DNA of 6,439 nucleotides from Flavobacterium psychrophilum (GTDB lineage Bacteria; Bacteroidota; Bacteroidia; Flavobacteriales; Flavobacteriaceae), in NCBI GenBank assembly GCA_945866505.1, contig CAMBHH010000192.1:1-6439 (forward strand), given 5' to 3'. Numbering within the stretch: the first letter of the stretch is position 1; each line of letters opens with the position of its first letter. The notes under the pieces are model-generated. The model ran no database searches, had not been told where the DNA came from, and saw only the letters and a program-made list of their open reading frames with translations. The position numbers and the translations under genes were made by a program. Shown here piece by piece: positions 1 through 5,801 of this stretch.

Positions 1-1
1 T

Positions 2-1555
2 GGATTGATGACTGGTCGCTATGCCAATAGAGTAGGCGTGTGGCACACTGTTGGCGGTCTTTCCATTCTTCGTAAAGACGAAGTTACAATGGCAAATGTT
101 TTTCAAAACAATGGCTATGAAACTGCAATGTTTGGCAAATGGCATTTGGGCGATACCTATCCTGCAAGACCCCAAGACAAAGGCTTTGCCTATACTTTTA
201 TGCATGTGGGCGGTGCAGTTGGGCAGACACCCGATTATTGGGGCAACGATTATTTTGACGATACGTATTTAGAAAACGGAATCCCCAAAAAAGTAAATGG
301 CTATTGCACCGATGTCTGGTTCGACAAAGCCATCAAGTATATCGAAAAAAACAAAAACAAGCCTTTCTTTTGTTATATCTCTACCAATGCGCCTCACGAA
401 CCTTATAACGTTCCTAAAAAATATTTCAACAAATACAAAAAAAGCGATATTCCCGACCAAATGAAACGGTTTTATGGGATGATTACCAATGTGGACGATA
501 ATTTGAAAAGACTGCAGGACAAACTAAAACAACTAAAAATTGATAATAATACCATTGTAATTTTCCTTACAGATAATGGCACTGCCGCAGGTTACAAAAA
601 AACGGAGGGCAAATGGTATGGTTTTAATGCCAATATGAGAGGGGTAAAAACCAGCGAATACGAAGGAGGACATAGAGTCCCCTTTTTTATATCCTATCCC
701 GATAAAATTAAAGAAGCTCGAAACATAGCTACACTTACGGCCAACATTGATGTATTACCAACATTGGCCTCACTTTGCAATTTAGAATTGCCCAATATAA
801 AACTAGACGGAAGCGATATTTCTCCCTTGTTATTAAACAAAAATGCTGTGCTCAATCGGGAGTATTTGGTAACCGATTCCCAGCGGGTGCAAGTTCCTAT
901 TAAGTGGAGAAAGAGTGCCGTAATGTCCGACAAAATGCGATTGATCAACGGAAAGGAATTGTATGATATTGCTTCAGACCCCTCGCAAAGCAAAGATCTA
1001 GCGGCTCAATTTCCTGCAATTGTCGATAAAATGAAAGGCTATTATGAAGAATGGTGGCAATCGGTTTCGGCAGATTTTACGGATTTCACACCGATTGTTT
1101 TGGGTTCCGACAAACAAAACCCTGTCGAAATTAGCTGTCACGAACAACATCTCGAGGAACCAAAAATTCCTTGGGATCAAGACCATATCCGACTGGCGAA
1201 CAGAAACCCTTGTGGTGGCGAATTCACCATCGAGTTTGAACAGTCGGGCGATTATGAAATTGAAATTAGTCGCTGGCCATTTGAAGCGAATTTAAAATTA
1301 AACGAGGCTGTTTTAGGGATAAAAGCCACTGCTACTACCAATATGATTCCAGAAGGAAAGGCATTGAATTTAAAAAAAGCTTTGATAAAAATAGGAGACT
1401 GGAACCAGGAAAAAGCCGTAGAGGCCGATGCAAAAACAATTCAATTTAAAGGCAGTTTTACCAAAGGAAAATCGACCCTGAGTGCTTATTTTATGGATGA
1501 TACCAACCTAAAATGGGGAGCGTTCTACTTCAGAATTACAAGATTGGGTGTATAA
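2..1555 (+). CDS. Sulfatase (arylsulfatase-like, alkaline phosphatase superfamily), 5'-truncated by window edge
   Basis: Hydrolyses sulfate esters, probably on a sulfated polysaccharide or glycan; the substrate cannot be read from sequence. The frame is open to the left edge. The first residues, GLMTGRY, match the stretch just after the C/S-x-P-x-R formylglycine motif, so the catalytic residue and any signal peptide lie outside the window. Counting from the TTG at base 5, the second sulfatase signature is GYETAMFGKWHLG (37-49, with K45 and H47). A catalytic-type histidine is in NAPHEP (H131), metal-binding D190-N191 are in FLTDNG, and K215 plus EGGHRVPF (220-227) complete the active-site set. 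Residues from about 360 to 516 form a C-terminal beta-rich region containing GDYEIEISRWP, which I recognise from Bacteroidota arylsulfatases. The TAA stop is at 1553-1555. No frameshift is seen. The next genes run convergently, so it is the last gene of its unit. Such enzymes are normally exported, but that cannot be checked here. Confidence 0.93.
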   Translation, partial: GLMTGRYANRVGVWHTVGGLSILRKDEVTMANVFQNNGYETAMFGKWHLGDTYPARPQDKGFAYTFMHVGGAVGQTPDYWGNDYFDDTYLENGIPKKVNGYCTDVWFDKAIKYIEKNKNKPFFCYISTNAPHEPYNVPKKYFNKYKKSDIPDQMKRFYGMITNVDDNLKRLQDKLKQLKIDNNTIVIFLTDNGTAAGYKKTEGKWYGFNANMRGVKTSEYEGGHRVPFFISYPDKIKEARNIATLTANIDVLPTLASLCNLELPNIKLDGSDISPLLLNKNAVLNREYLVTDSQRVQVPIKWRKSAVMSDKMRLINGKELYDIASDPSQSKDLAAQFPAIVDKMKGYYEEWWQSVSADFTDFTPIVLGSDKQNPVEISCHEQHLEEPKIPWDQDHIRLANRNPCGGEFTIEFEQSGDYEIEISRWPFEANLKLNEAVLGIKATATTNMIPEGKALNLKKALIKIGDWNQEKAVEADAKTIQFKGSFTKGKSTLSAYFMDDTNLKWGAFYFRITRLGV

Positions 1556-1618
1556 TTATTGATGAAATTGTAAACTGGACTTTATAAAAATACTACATAA
1601 AAGTATATTGGCAGAAGC

Positions 1619-1669
1619 GGGGTGCAAACTGTTTTTTTTGCTTTTGTTTGTGGGCACAGTTTGCATCCC
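1619..1669. repeat. Inverted repeat between convergent genes (possible bidirectional terminator)
   Basis: Arms of 13 nt, 1619-1631 (GGGGTGCAAACTG) and 1657-1669 (CAGTTTGCATCCC), pair at 12 of 13 positions with the exception a G-T pair. They enclose a 25-nt T-rich loop. The element lies between the convergent ends of the sulfatase and the toxin gene, where a bidirectional terminator would be expected. There is no T-run after the stem, so termination is only an inference. Confidence 0.45.
1637..1665 (+). repeat. 29-bp dispersed repeat, copy 1
   Basis: The segment begins TTTGCTTTTG, continues TTTGTGGGCA and ends CAGTTTGCA. It recurs in the same orientation at 2621-2649 with a single mismatch (T versus A at position 11). 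In both copies a GCGCTAGC palindrome follows a few bases downstream (1684-1691 here). The two copies bracket the toxin-antitoxin module. The family is not recognised by name; a short intergenic repeat of this genus is the likely identity. Confidence 0.75.
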
Positions 1670-1692
1670 GAAAGCTTTCGGGAGCGCTAGCG
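1667..1692. repeat. Perfect 16-bp palindrome plus CGCTAGCG palindrome
   Basis: CCCGAAAGCTTTCGGG (1667-1682) is perfectly self-complementary. It is followed at once by CGCTAGCG (1685-1692), a second perfect palindrome. The first shares its CCC with the end of the preceding inverted repeat, so alternative foldings compete. In the second repeat copy this 16-bp palindrome is missing while GCGCTAGC is kept, which suggests modular intergenic elements. Confidence 0.6.
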
Positions 1693-1757
1693 TTGATGAA
1701 AATATTTAGATTAAATCCGAGGGGTTGGGCGTAAGCATTTGTAATAGAAAACAGCTC

Positions 1758-2165
1758 TTATTTCTTCATATATTCTCCAGCGGTCATAACTGGAATTTTA
1801 GAACTTTTAAAATCCTTTTTATTTCTCGTAATTATAATGTCAGATTTATAAGCCATTGCAACAAAATATTGCAATCCATCTTCGAAATCCGAAAAATCAG
1901 AGGCTAGTGCTAATTCTATAGCTTTATCTTCCAAAGGCAAAATAGTTACAAGAACTTTAAATTTCAACAAATATTTTTTTGCATCTACGGTTTTGTGATG
2001 CTTTACAATAGAATAATAGGCATTTGCAAAAGTCAAAGAAGAAATTTGAAGCTCAATTTCTTTTTTGTCGCTTAATGTAAATAAGTCTTGAGCATCTTTA
2101 TAAAATGGTTCACGTTTGGCTAAAAGATCAATAACAATATTAGTGTCAACAAATACTTTCTCCAT
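1758..2165 (-). CDS. PIN-domain (VapC-like) toxin of a toxin-antitoxin module
   Basis: Predicted 135-residue ribonuclease toxin. The opening MEKVFVDTNIVIDLL carries the first metal-binding aspartate of PIN domains (D7). SDFEDGLQ gives D96 and IITRNKKDF gives D118, in the order and spacing of a PIN nuclease. The usual second acidic residue, expected in the SSLTFANAYYSI stretch (41-52), is not evident; that position seems to hold N48, which I recall in related Bacteroidota PIN proteins. The length is typical for a complete single-domain toxin. The ATG at 2163-2165 shares one base with the TAA of the upstream antitoxin (TAATG), so start choice is firm and translation is probably coupled. PIN toxins of such pairs cut tRNA, rRNA or mRNA; the target here is unknown. 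Phage defence or plasmid or island stabilisation are possible roles. Confidence 0.9.
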   Translation of the reverse strand: MEKVFVDTNIVIDLLAKREPFYKDAQDLFTLSDKKEIELQISSLTFANAYYSIVKHHKTVDAKKYLLKFKVLVTILPLEDKAIELALASDFSDFEDGLQYFVAMAYKSDIIITRNKKDFKSSKIPVMTAGEYMKK

Positions 2166-2404
2166 TAGGAATACTTTTTATCAATATGATCGCGGTATTC
2201 TTTTCTTTCGTCAAAATCATTTGGAATAATTCCAGTCAGGCTTTCTACAAGAGCGCTTACCGAAGATTGTTTCTTTGATTCTCTCGTTAAAGAATTTAGA
2301 TAATTTTCAATCAGTTTAGATAAGCTAACCTTATGCCTTTTCGCATAAGTCTTAGCCTCAGAAATGATCTCCGTGTCTAGGTTTAAAGTGAGCTTAGTGT
2401 TCAT
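2165..2404 (-). CDS. Ribbon-helix-helix antitoxin (DUF6364-like), partner of the PIN toxin
   Basis: Predicted 79-residue antitoxin and autorepressor. The N-terminus TKLTLNLD (3-10) fits the DNA-binding beta strand, followed by helix 1 (TEIISEAKTYAKRHK) and helix 2 (SLSKLIENYLNSL), the ribbon-helix-helix pattern of DUF6364-type proteins. The charged C-terminal part (about residues 45-79, ending DERKEYRDHIDKKYS) would wrap the toxin, as in known VapB-VapC pairs. It is the first gene of the operon and its stop overlaps the toxin start by one base. The ATG at 2402-2404 is preceded by an A/T-rich leader without Shine-Dalgarno, normal for Bacteroidota. Repeated TACGT elements upstream are a plausible operator for autoregulation. 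The antitoxin-first order and the toxin partner support the call more strongly than the short sequence alone. Confidence 0.87.
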   Translation of the reverse strand: MNTKLTLNLDTEIISEAKTYAKRHKVSLSKLIENYLNSLTRESKKQSSVSALVESLTGIIPNDFDERKEYRDHIDKKYS

Positions 2405-2413
2405 ATTCTATTA

Positions 2414-2453
2414 TTTTACGTGTAAAAATATACGTTTTTTACGTAAGTTTCAA
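2414..2453 (-). promoter_or_regulatory. Candidate promoter and operator of the toxin-antitoxin operon
   Basis: On the minus strand a TTG (2453-2451) lies 18 nt before TATATTTT (2432-2425), close to the Bacteroidota TTG...TAnnTTTG pattern. Overlapping it are three TACGT cores (2417-2421, 2431-2435, 2440-2444). Two of these form the inverted repeat TACGT-5 nt-ACGTA (2431-2445). TTTTACGTGTAAAA (2414-2427) is a near palindrome. Overlap of promoter and repeats suits autorepression by the ribbon-helix-helix antitoxin. This is pattern evidence only. Confidence 0.42.
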
Positions 2454-2473
2454 TTTCATTACAATTTTTTTTT

Positions 2474-2503
2474 GCGATTTACTATAACTTTAAATAGTAT
2501 CGC
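2474..2503. repeat. Bulged hairpin in the toxin-antitoxin/NACHT intergenic gap
   Basis: GCGAT (2474-2478), a TT bulge and ACTAT (2481-2485) pair with ATAGT (2494-2498) and ATCGC (2499-2503). This gives ten base pairs around an 8-nt loop. It sits in the gene-free stretch 2405-2721, which otherwise holds the operon promoter, repeat copy 2 and no convincing reading frame. It has no T-run to mark it as a terminator. Function unknown. Confidence 0.35.
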
Positions 2504-2620
2504 CGCCAAATCTTTTGCCGTAACAGAAAAAAAACGTTGCTTAAAACTGCTGTATCAAACTAAAATATTAAACGCTTTTTTGAAGTTGGAACAGTGGTAA
2601 AACTTCCATTAGTTCTCGGG

Positions 2621-2649
2621 TTTGCTTTTGATTGTGGGCACAGTTTGCA
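2621..2649 (+). repeat. 29-bp dispersed repeat, copy 2
   Basis: Matches 1637-1665 at 28 of 29 positions in the same orientation. Its last bases form a small hairpin with the following sequence (CAGTTT, 2641-2646, with AAACTG, 2650-2655). GCGCTAGC follows at 2655-2662, only 5 nt after the repeat, against 18 nt in copy 1. It lies downstream of the NACHT gene and upstream of the toxin-antitoxin operon. Confidence 0.75.
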
Positions 2650-2721
2650 AAACTGCGCTAGCTTAACAAGGACTTATTTGCATATCCGAGCGATCGGGTC
2701 TTTACAGAGTTGGGAAAATAT

Positions 2722-5115
2722 TTACCCGATTTTTTTCGTTTCAATGATGCTTGTTTTCAAAATATGTTGAATTAAAAATTTGTTGTTATTCATTTTGCGC
2801 TTAATTCTAATAAATTTCTTTTCGTCAATTTTCTTTTTCAGTTTAAGAAAATTAATATCTACATATAATATTTTATTCCAAACAACATCATCTGTAATTC
2901 TGTTTTCAAATAGCTCAAATGGGACAGCGGAATTCTGATGAAATGCTAAATAATAAGAGATATTATAAATAGTAATATTTGAAAGTGTATTCTCTTCTAA
3001 TAACAGGTTTTCAAATAATGTAATAGTTTCATCTGTTGATATGTGCTTAGAACTAAATGTTGAGTCAAAAAGATTTTTACTTTGGGTCAAAATATTTACA
3101 AATGGAATATCTCGGATTTGTGAGTTTTCATCTTCATTTCCTTCATCAATCAGAGATTTAAAAAAATTATCAAATTCAAATAGTAATTTTTTAATAATGC
3201 TTGTTCTATTTACAATTGATATCGAATGACTAGCTTGTAAACATTTAGAATGTTGGTTAACATAAAAAAGCTTTTGAAATGATCCAACAGGTAGAATCTT
3301 ATTATTTATTTCGTTGTGTAATCTATTACTTTTAGGTTTTTTTCCACAATAAAAAACTAAAGAATTAGTCCACCAGCTATTAAAAAAATTATTTATTAAA
3401 ATTACATCGTCTTCATCTTCGATGCACAAACTGGCAAAATATTCTTGGAAATAATGGTTGAAAAATAAAAAGGAACTGTTTATTTCATCAAAGTTAAACA
3501 CACCGTTTCTTGATTTTAAGTGTATAATAAAATTATCAATATCATTTAGTTCATCATAATTATAGTTTTCTCTTAATTTAATTAAAAAACTTTTTAATTC
3601 ATCTTCTTCAATGGTATTAACGCCTTGAGTGTGCAAATGAAATGCTATAAATGCCAGAATATTTTTTGTTTGCTCATATTTGTAAAGTTGAGTTATTCCT
3701 TTTGATGTGTCCCATTTATCCAAATATACATCTGTGAACTTGTTATAAAGTTCAAAAATATTTGCAGGTAATTCTTTTAAATCTACTTTATCATCTCGAT
3801 ACAAAATAGCCATTAGCGTTAGCGCTAATGGTGTTCTTTGTAATGTTGTGTCTAATAAAGAATTTTTCAAAGCTTTTAAAAAATTATTAGCTTTCTTTTC
3901 ATTATTGGGAATGATTTTCTTCACTAATTTAAATGCTTGCTCAAAGTTGAAAGGCAATAATTCTGTATCCTTAAATTCTTTTAACAATCCGCTGTTTTTT
4001 ATGAATTCAAAATTTCTAGTTGCAATAACAACTTGTAAATTACTAAAAATTTTACTTTCAATGAATTCTTCAATGTCTTTCAAAATTTGAATCTTTTGTG
4101 AATCATCTTTTATAAAATCTATTGAATCAAATAATAAAATTATTTTTGAATAATCTTCTTTATTGAAATTTTCATCTTTAGTTAAACTTTTGTATTGTTC
4201 ATTAATTAAAGATAAAATGTCTATTTTATTTTGCTTAAAGTTTTGTAAATCAAAATAAAAAACAGCGTTTGGTAAAATGCTACTATTGTTAAGGGCTTTA
4301 ATGCCAATTCTCTTTAAAAATAATGTTTTACCACTTGTTGGAATTCCGTGAATTATAAAGTTTTTATTTGAATTTATAATTTCCTTTGAACCTTCAATAT
4401 CTTCTTCTTTAAAACTGTTTTTTTCATTGTCAAATGAAACATAATTATTCATTTTTCTTAATTCTCTTGAATACGTTGTTTGAACATTTATAAATATTTC
4501 ATTAATATCATCAAGTTTTAAGTCATAGACACTATTTGCAGAACTAATATCAGATAATTTTTTTATCTGTTCTTGTATGTATACATTTAATGTTGGTTCT
4601 AAATTATTTAAAAATGATTCTTTTGAATGCTTACTAATTTCTTTTTCTAAATTTTGATAATCCCAAATTTTAATATGTGGTAAAATAATTTTTGGTAAAT
4701 AGTTTTTTAAAACTTCTGTTGCTTGGTCTGAAACACTACCATTTATAATAACGAATAAACCTGATATTGAATGTTCAACACCTTCAATATCTTTGAATGG
4801 AACATTTATACCAGTATTTATTTGATTCCCAATTTCATTTCCTTGCATAAAATCATTTTGAGAAGCAGGTTTATTCTTAACGATAACTGCAAACCATTTT
4901 TCCTCTCCAAAATCAGCATCATATTTAGAGAAAACTAAATCTTTACCAAATTCTCTATTTCCGTGAGTAATTTTGACATTATCAAAACCTTTCTTATTAA
5001 ATAGCTGTTTTAAATCTTCAAATAGTTCAGGCTCGTGACATTCTTTTTGAATATATTCTAATTTGTCTTTTACAGTTTTAAAAATTTTATTTCTTGTTGT
5101 TATCTTTTTACGCAT
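2722..5115 (-). CDS. NACHT-domain NTPase with N-terminal restriction-endonuclease-like (Mrr-type) domain; putative anti-phage STAND protein
   Basis: Predicted 797-residue cytosolic NLR-like protein. Numbered from the ATG at 5113-5115, residues about 25-170 resemble an Mrr-type PD-(D/E)xK nuclease: ELFEDL with E33, GKD with D59 and FAVIVK with K80. The usual E/Q two residues before that lysine is I78. The NACHT module follows: Walker A GIPTSGKT (257-264), Walker B ILLFDSIDF with D330 and D333, sensor-like VVIATR (R367), then the helical segment TPLALTLMAILY. FFNHYFQEYFA (551-561) is the motif that closes many NACHT ATPases. The remaining 230 or so residues look helical, with no visible LRR or TPR repeats, and may sense the trigger. 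No signal peptide or membrane segment is apparent. The frame opens further to a TTG at 5176-5178 directly after a stop; the ATG with its A-rich leader is preferred. It stands alone, and its AT-richness suggests transfer. Confidence 0.88.
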   Translation of the reverse strand: MRKKITTRNKIFKTVKDKLEYIQKECHEPELFEDLKQLFNKKGFDNVKITHGNREFGKDLVFSKYDADFGEEKWFAVIVKNKPASQNDFMQGNEIGNQINTGINVPFKDIEGVEHSISGLFVIINGSVSDQATEVLKNYLPKIILPHIKIWDYQNLEKEISKHSKESFLNNLEPTLNVYIQEQIKKLSDISSANSVYDLKLDDINEIFINVQTTYSRELRKMNNYVSFDNEKNSFKEEDIEGSKEIINSNKNFIIHGIPTSGKTLFLKRIGIKALNNSSILPNAVFYFDLQNFKQNKIDILSLINEQYKSLTKDENFNKEDYSKIILLFDSIDFIKDDSQKIQILKDIEEFIESKIFSNLQVVIATRNFEFIKNSGLLKEFKDTELLPFNFEQAFKLVKKIIPNNEKKANNFLKALKNSLLDTTLQRTPLALTLMAILYRDDKVDLKELPANIFELYNKFTDVYLDKWDTSKGITQLYKYEQTKNILAFIAFHLHTQGVNTIEEDELKSFLIKLRENYNYDELNDIDNFIIHLKSRNGVFNFDEINSSFLFFNHYFQEYFASLCIEDEDDVILINNFFNSWWTNSLVFYCGKKPKSNRLHNEINNKILPVGSFQKLFYVNQHSKCLQASHSISIVNRTSIIKKLLFEFDNFFKSLIDEGNEDENSQIRDIPFVNILTQSKNLFDSTFSSKHISTDETITLFENLLLEENTLSNITIYNISYYLAFHQNSAVPFELFENRITDDVVWNKILYVDINFLKLKKKIDEKKFIRIKRKMNNNKFLIQHILKTSIIETKKIG

Positions 5116-5250
5116 AAATTTTTTCTTGTAAATATAAATATTTTCTTTAGAATCCGGATTATCATTGCTCTCTGCCAACTAATAAATAAGCAATACAAAC
5201 TTTTGTCTTTACACCCAATTTGCAGTAAATTAGTAAAAGTTTATTTACTA

Positions 5251-5312
5251 CCCCGCCCCCAAATATACCCAATTTCCCCCAAAATCCCACCACCCCAAAC
5301 ACATTTTACCCC
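5251..5312 (-). other. G-quadruplex-forming tract upstream of the NACHT gene
   Basis: The plus strand has C-runs at 5251-5254, 5256-5260, 5268-5270, 5276-5280, 5286-5288, 5293-5296 and, further off, 5309-5312. On the minus strand, the strand of the NACHT transcript, the first six are G-runs of 3-5 separated by loops of 1, 7, 5, 5 and 4 nt. That fits the classical four-run quadruplex pattern with runs to spare. The tract ends 136 bases before the preferred NACHT ATG. It is striking in such AT-rich DNA, but any function is inferred. Confidence 0.6.
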
Positions 5313-5326
5313 AAAAACTCATTTTT

Positions 5327-5491
5327 ACTCGAACGCTTCCTGCACACTGCGCGAACCGTTCGAGTGACACTCAAGACCCTCGTGCAGACTGCGCGAACAC
5401 TTCGAGTGGCACTCAAGACCCCCGTGCAGACTGCACAGCCTATTCGAGTAACACTCGAACGCTTCCTGCACACTGCACGAAGGGTTCGAGT
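5327..5491. repeat. Four tandem 42-bp palindromic repeat units
   Basis: Units start at 5327, 5369, 5411 and 5453, each 42 bp (the last lacks the spacer). Each begins ACTCRA-, has TGCA-SAC-TGC at its centre and ends TTCGAGT. Units 1 and 4 are close copies of each other (left arm ACTCGAACGCTTCCTGCA in both), and units 2 and 3 likewise (left arms starting ACTCAAGACC), giving an A-B-B-A order. Each unit is itself a palindrome with a 3-nt centre: 18-nt arms match at 15, 11, 11 and 16 positions. There are no unique spacers, so it is not a CRISPR array. An open frame across it on the minus strand exists only because 42 is divisible by three. I do not recognise the family. Confidence 0.85.
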
Positions 5492-5500
5492 CATTTTTTT
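5453..5500 (+). terminator. Possible intrinsic terminator formed by the last repeat unit and a T-run
   Basis: The 18-nt arms 5453-5470 and 5474-5491 pair at 16 positions around a CAC loop and are followed, after CA, by seven Ts (5494-5500). This has the shape of a rho-independent terminator for plus-strand transcription. However, no plus-strand gene lies directly upstream, since the NACHT gene points away, so it may only insulate the downstream gene or be incidental to the repeat. Confidence 0.35.
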
Positions 5501-5560
5501 GATTTTCAGCTAAAAATCGTCTGCCTAGCTAAGCTGTGAATACAAAATAGTGTCGCTTTT

Positions 5561-5641
5561 TTTTACCATATAAGACATTTAAGAACATTTAAGTTTTTGA
5601 TTGTATCGTTTATATGAACTTATATGCCTTATATGGTAAAA
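5561..5641. repeat. 81-bp imperfect palindrome made of six 8-bp elements
   Basis: The outer 14 bases TTTTACCATATAAG (5561-5574) are exactly complementary to CTTATATGGTAAAA (5628-5641). Pairing continues inward to about 32 nt per arm with five mismatches and leaves a loop of roughly 15 nt. The left arm holds CATATAAG, CATTTAAG, CATTTAAG starting at 5567, 5576 and 5586. The right arm holds TTTATATG, CTTATATG, CTTATATG starting at 5609, 5619 and 5628. The 9/10-nt spacing is mirrored on the two sides. Similar AT-rich elements occur, as I recall, between genes in Flavobacterium, but I cannot confirm the family. Confidence 0.8.
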
Positions 5642-5736
5642 TTAAATGTATAACTGTTTTAATGCAACAATAAATCCTTCTTTCTATTTATACGGTTGAT
5701 GCTAATTTTTTAATGATTTCTTAACCTTGCTAATCA

Positions 5737-5764
5737 TTGTCCTGCAATGCGTTGCCTATTTTAG
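5737..5764 (+). promoter_or_regulatory. Candidate promoter of the DUF6261-type gene
   Basis: TTG (5737-5739) lies 17 nt before TATTTTAG (5757-5764), a five-of-six match to the Bacteroidota TAnnTTTG element. Transcription would start near 5771, about 30 bases before the ATG at 5802. The leader TTTAAAATTTAAAATT is A/T-rich without Shine-Dalgarno, as usual in this phylum. Similar AT-rich matches arise by chance, so confidence is low. Confidence 0.3.
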
Positions 5765-5801
5765 TAATCAATTCCATATTTAACCTTTAAAATTTAAAAT
5801 T

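Noticed and set aside
694..1295. Minus- and plus-strand open frames overlapping the sulfatase
   Set aside because: They are alternative-frame readings of a well-supported gene and show no domain-like sequence.
1725..1907. Plus-strand 60-residue frame opposite the PIN toxin gene
   Set aside because: Antisense shadow of the toxin gene with no leader or recognisable motif.
1556..2721. Insertion sequence carrying the toxin-antitoxin module
   Set aside because: No transposase and no terminal inverted repeats flanking the module. The flanking repeats are direct and short, so only a recombination cassette remains possible.
2693..2730. ATCGGGT / ACCCGAT inverted repeat at the 3' end of the NACHT gene as a terminator
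   Set aside because: Only 7 bp with a 24-nt loop and no T-run on the minus strand after the stem.
3811..3830. 20-bp near palindrome (18 of 20 positions) inside the NACHT gene
   Set aside because: It encodes the conserved helical stretch ALTLM within TPLALTLMAILY; coding constraint is a sufficient explanation.
5176..5178. TTG as start of the NACHT gene
   Set aside because: It follows an in-frame TAG directly and is merely the first possible start in the frame. The ATG at 5113-5115 has an A-rich leader and still precedes the nuclease-like domain.
5129..5178. TATATTTA (5136-5129, minus) as a promoter element for the NACHT gene
   Set aside because: No TTG at the proper distance upstream, and the implied leader would be only a few bases long.
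5327..5491. Possible CRISPR array
   Set aside because: Units are directly contiguous and diverged, with only a 3-nt join between them. There are no unique spacers and no cas genes nearby.
5306..5494. 62-residue minus-strand open frame with 14-residue periodicity, cysteine and arginine rich
   Set aside because: The periodicity is just the 42-bp DNA repeat read in a frame; 42 is a multiple of three so no stop accumulates. There is no leader and no family resemblance.
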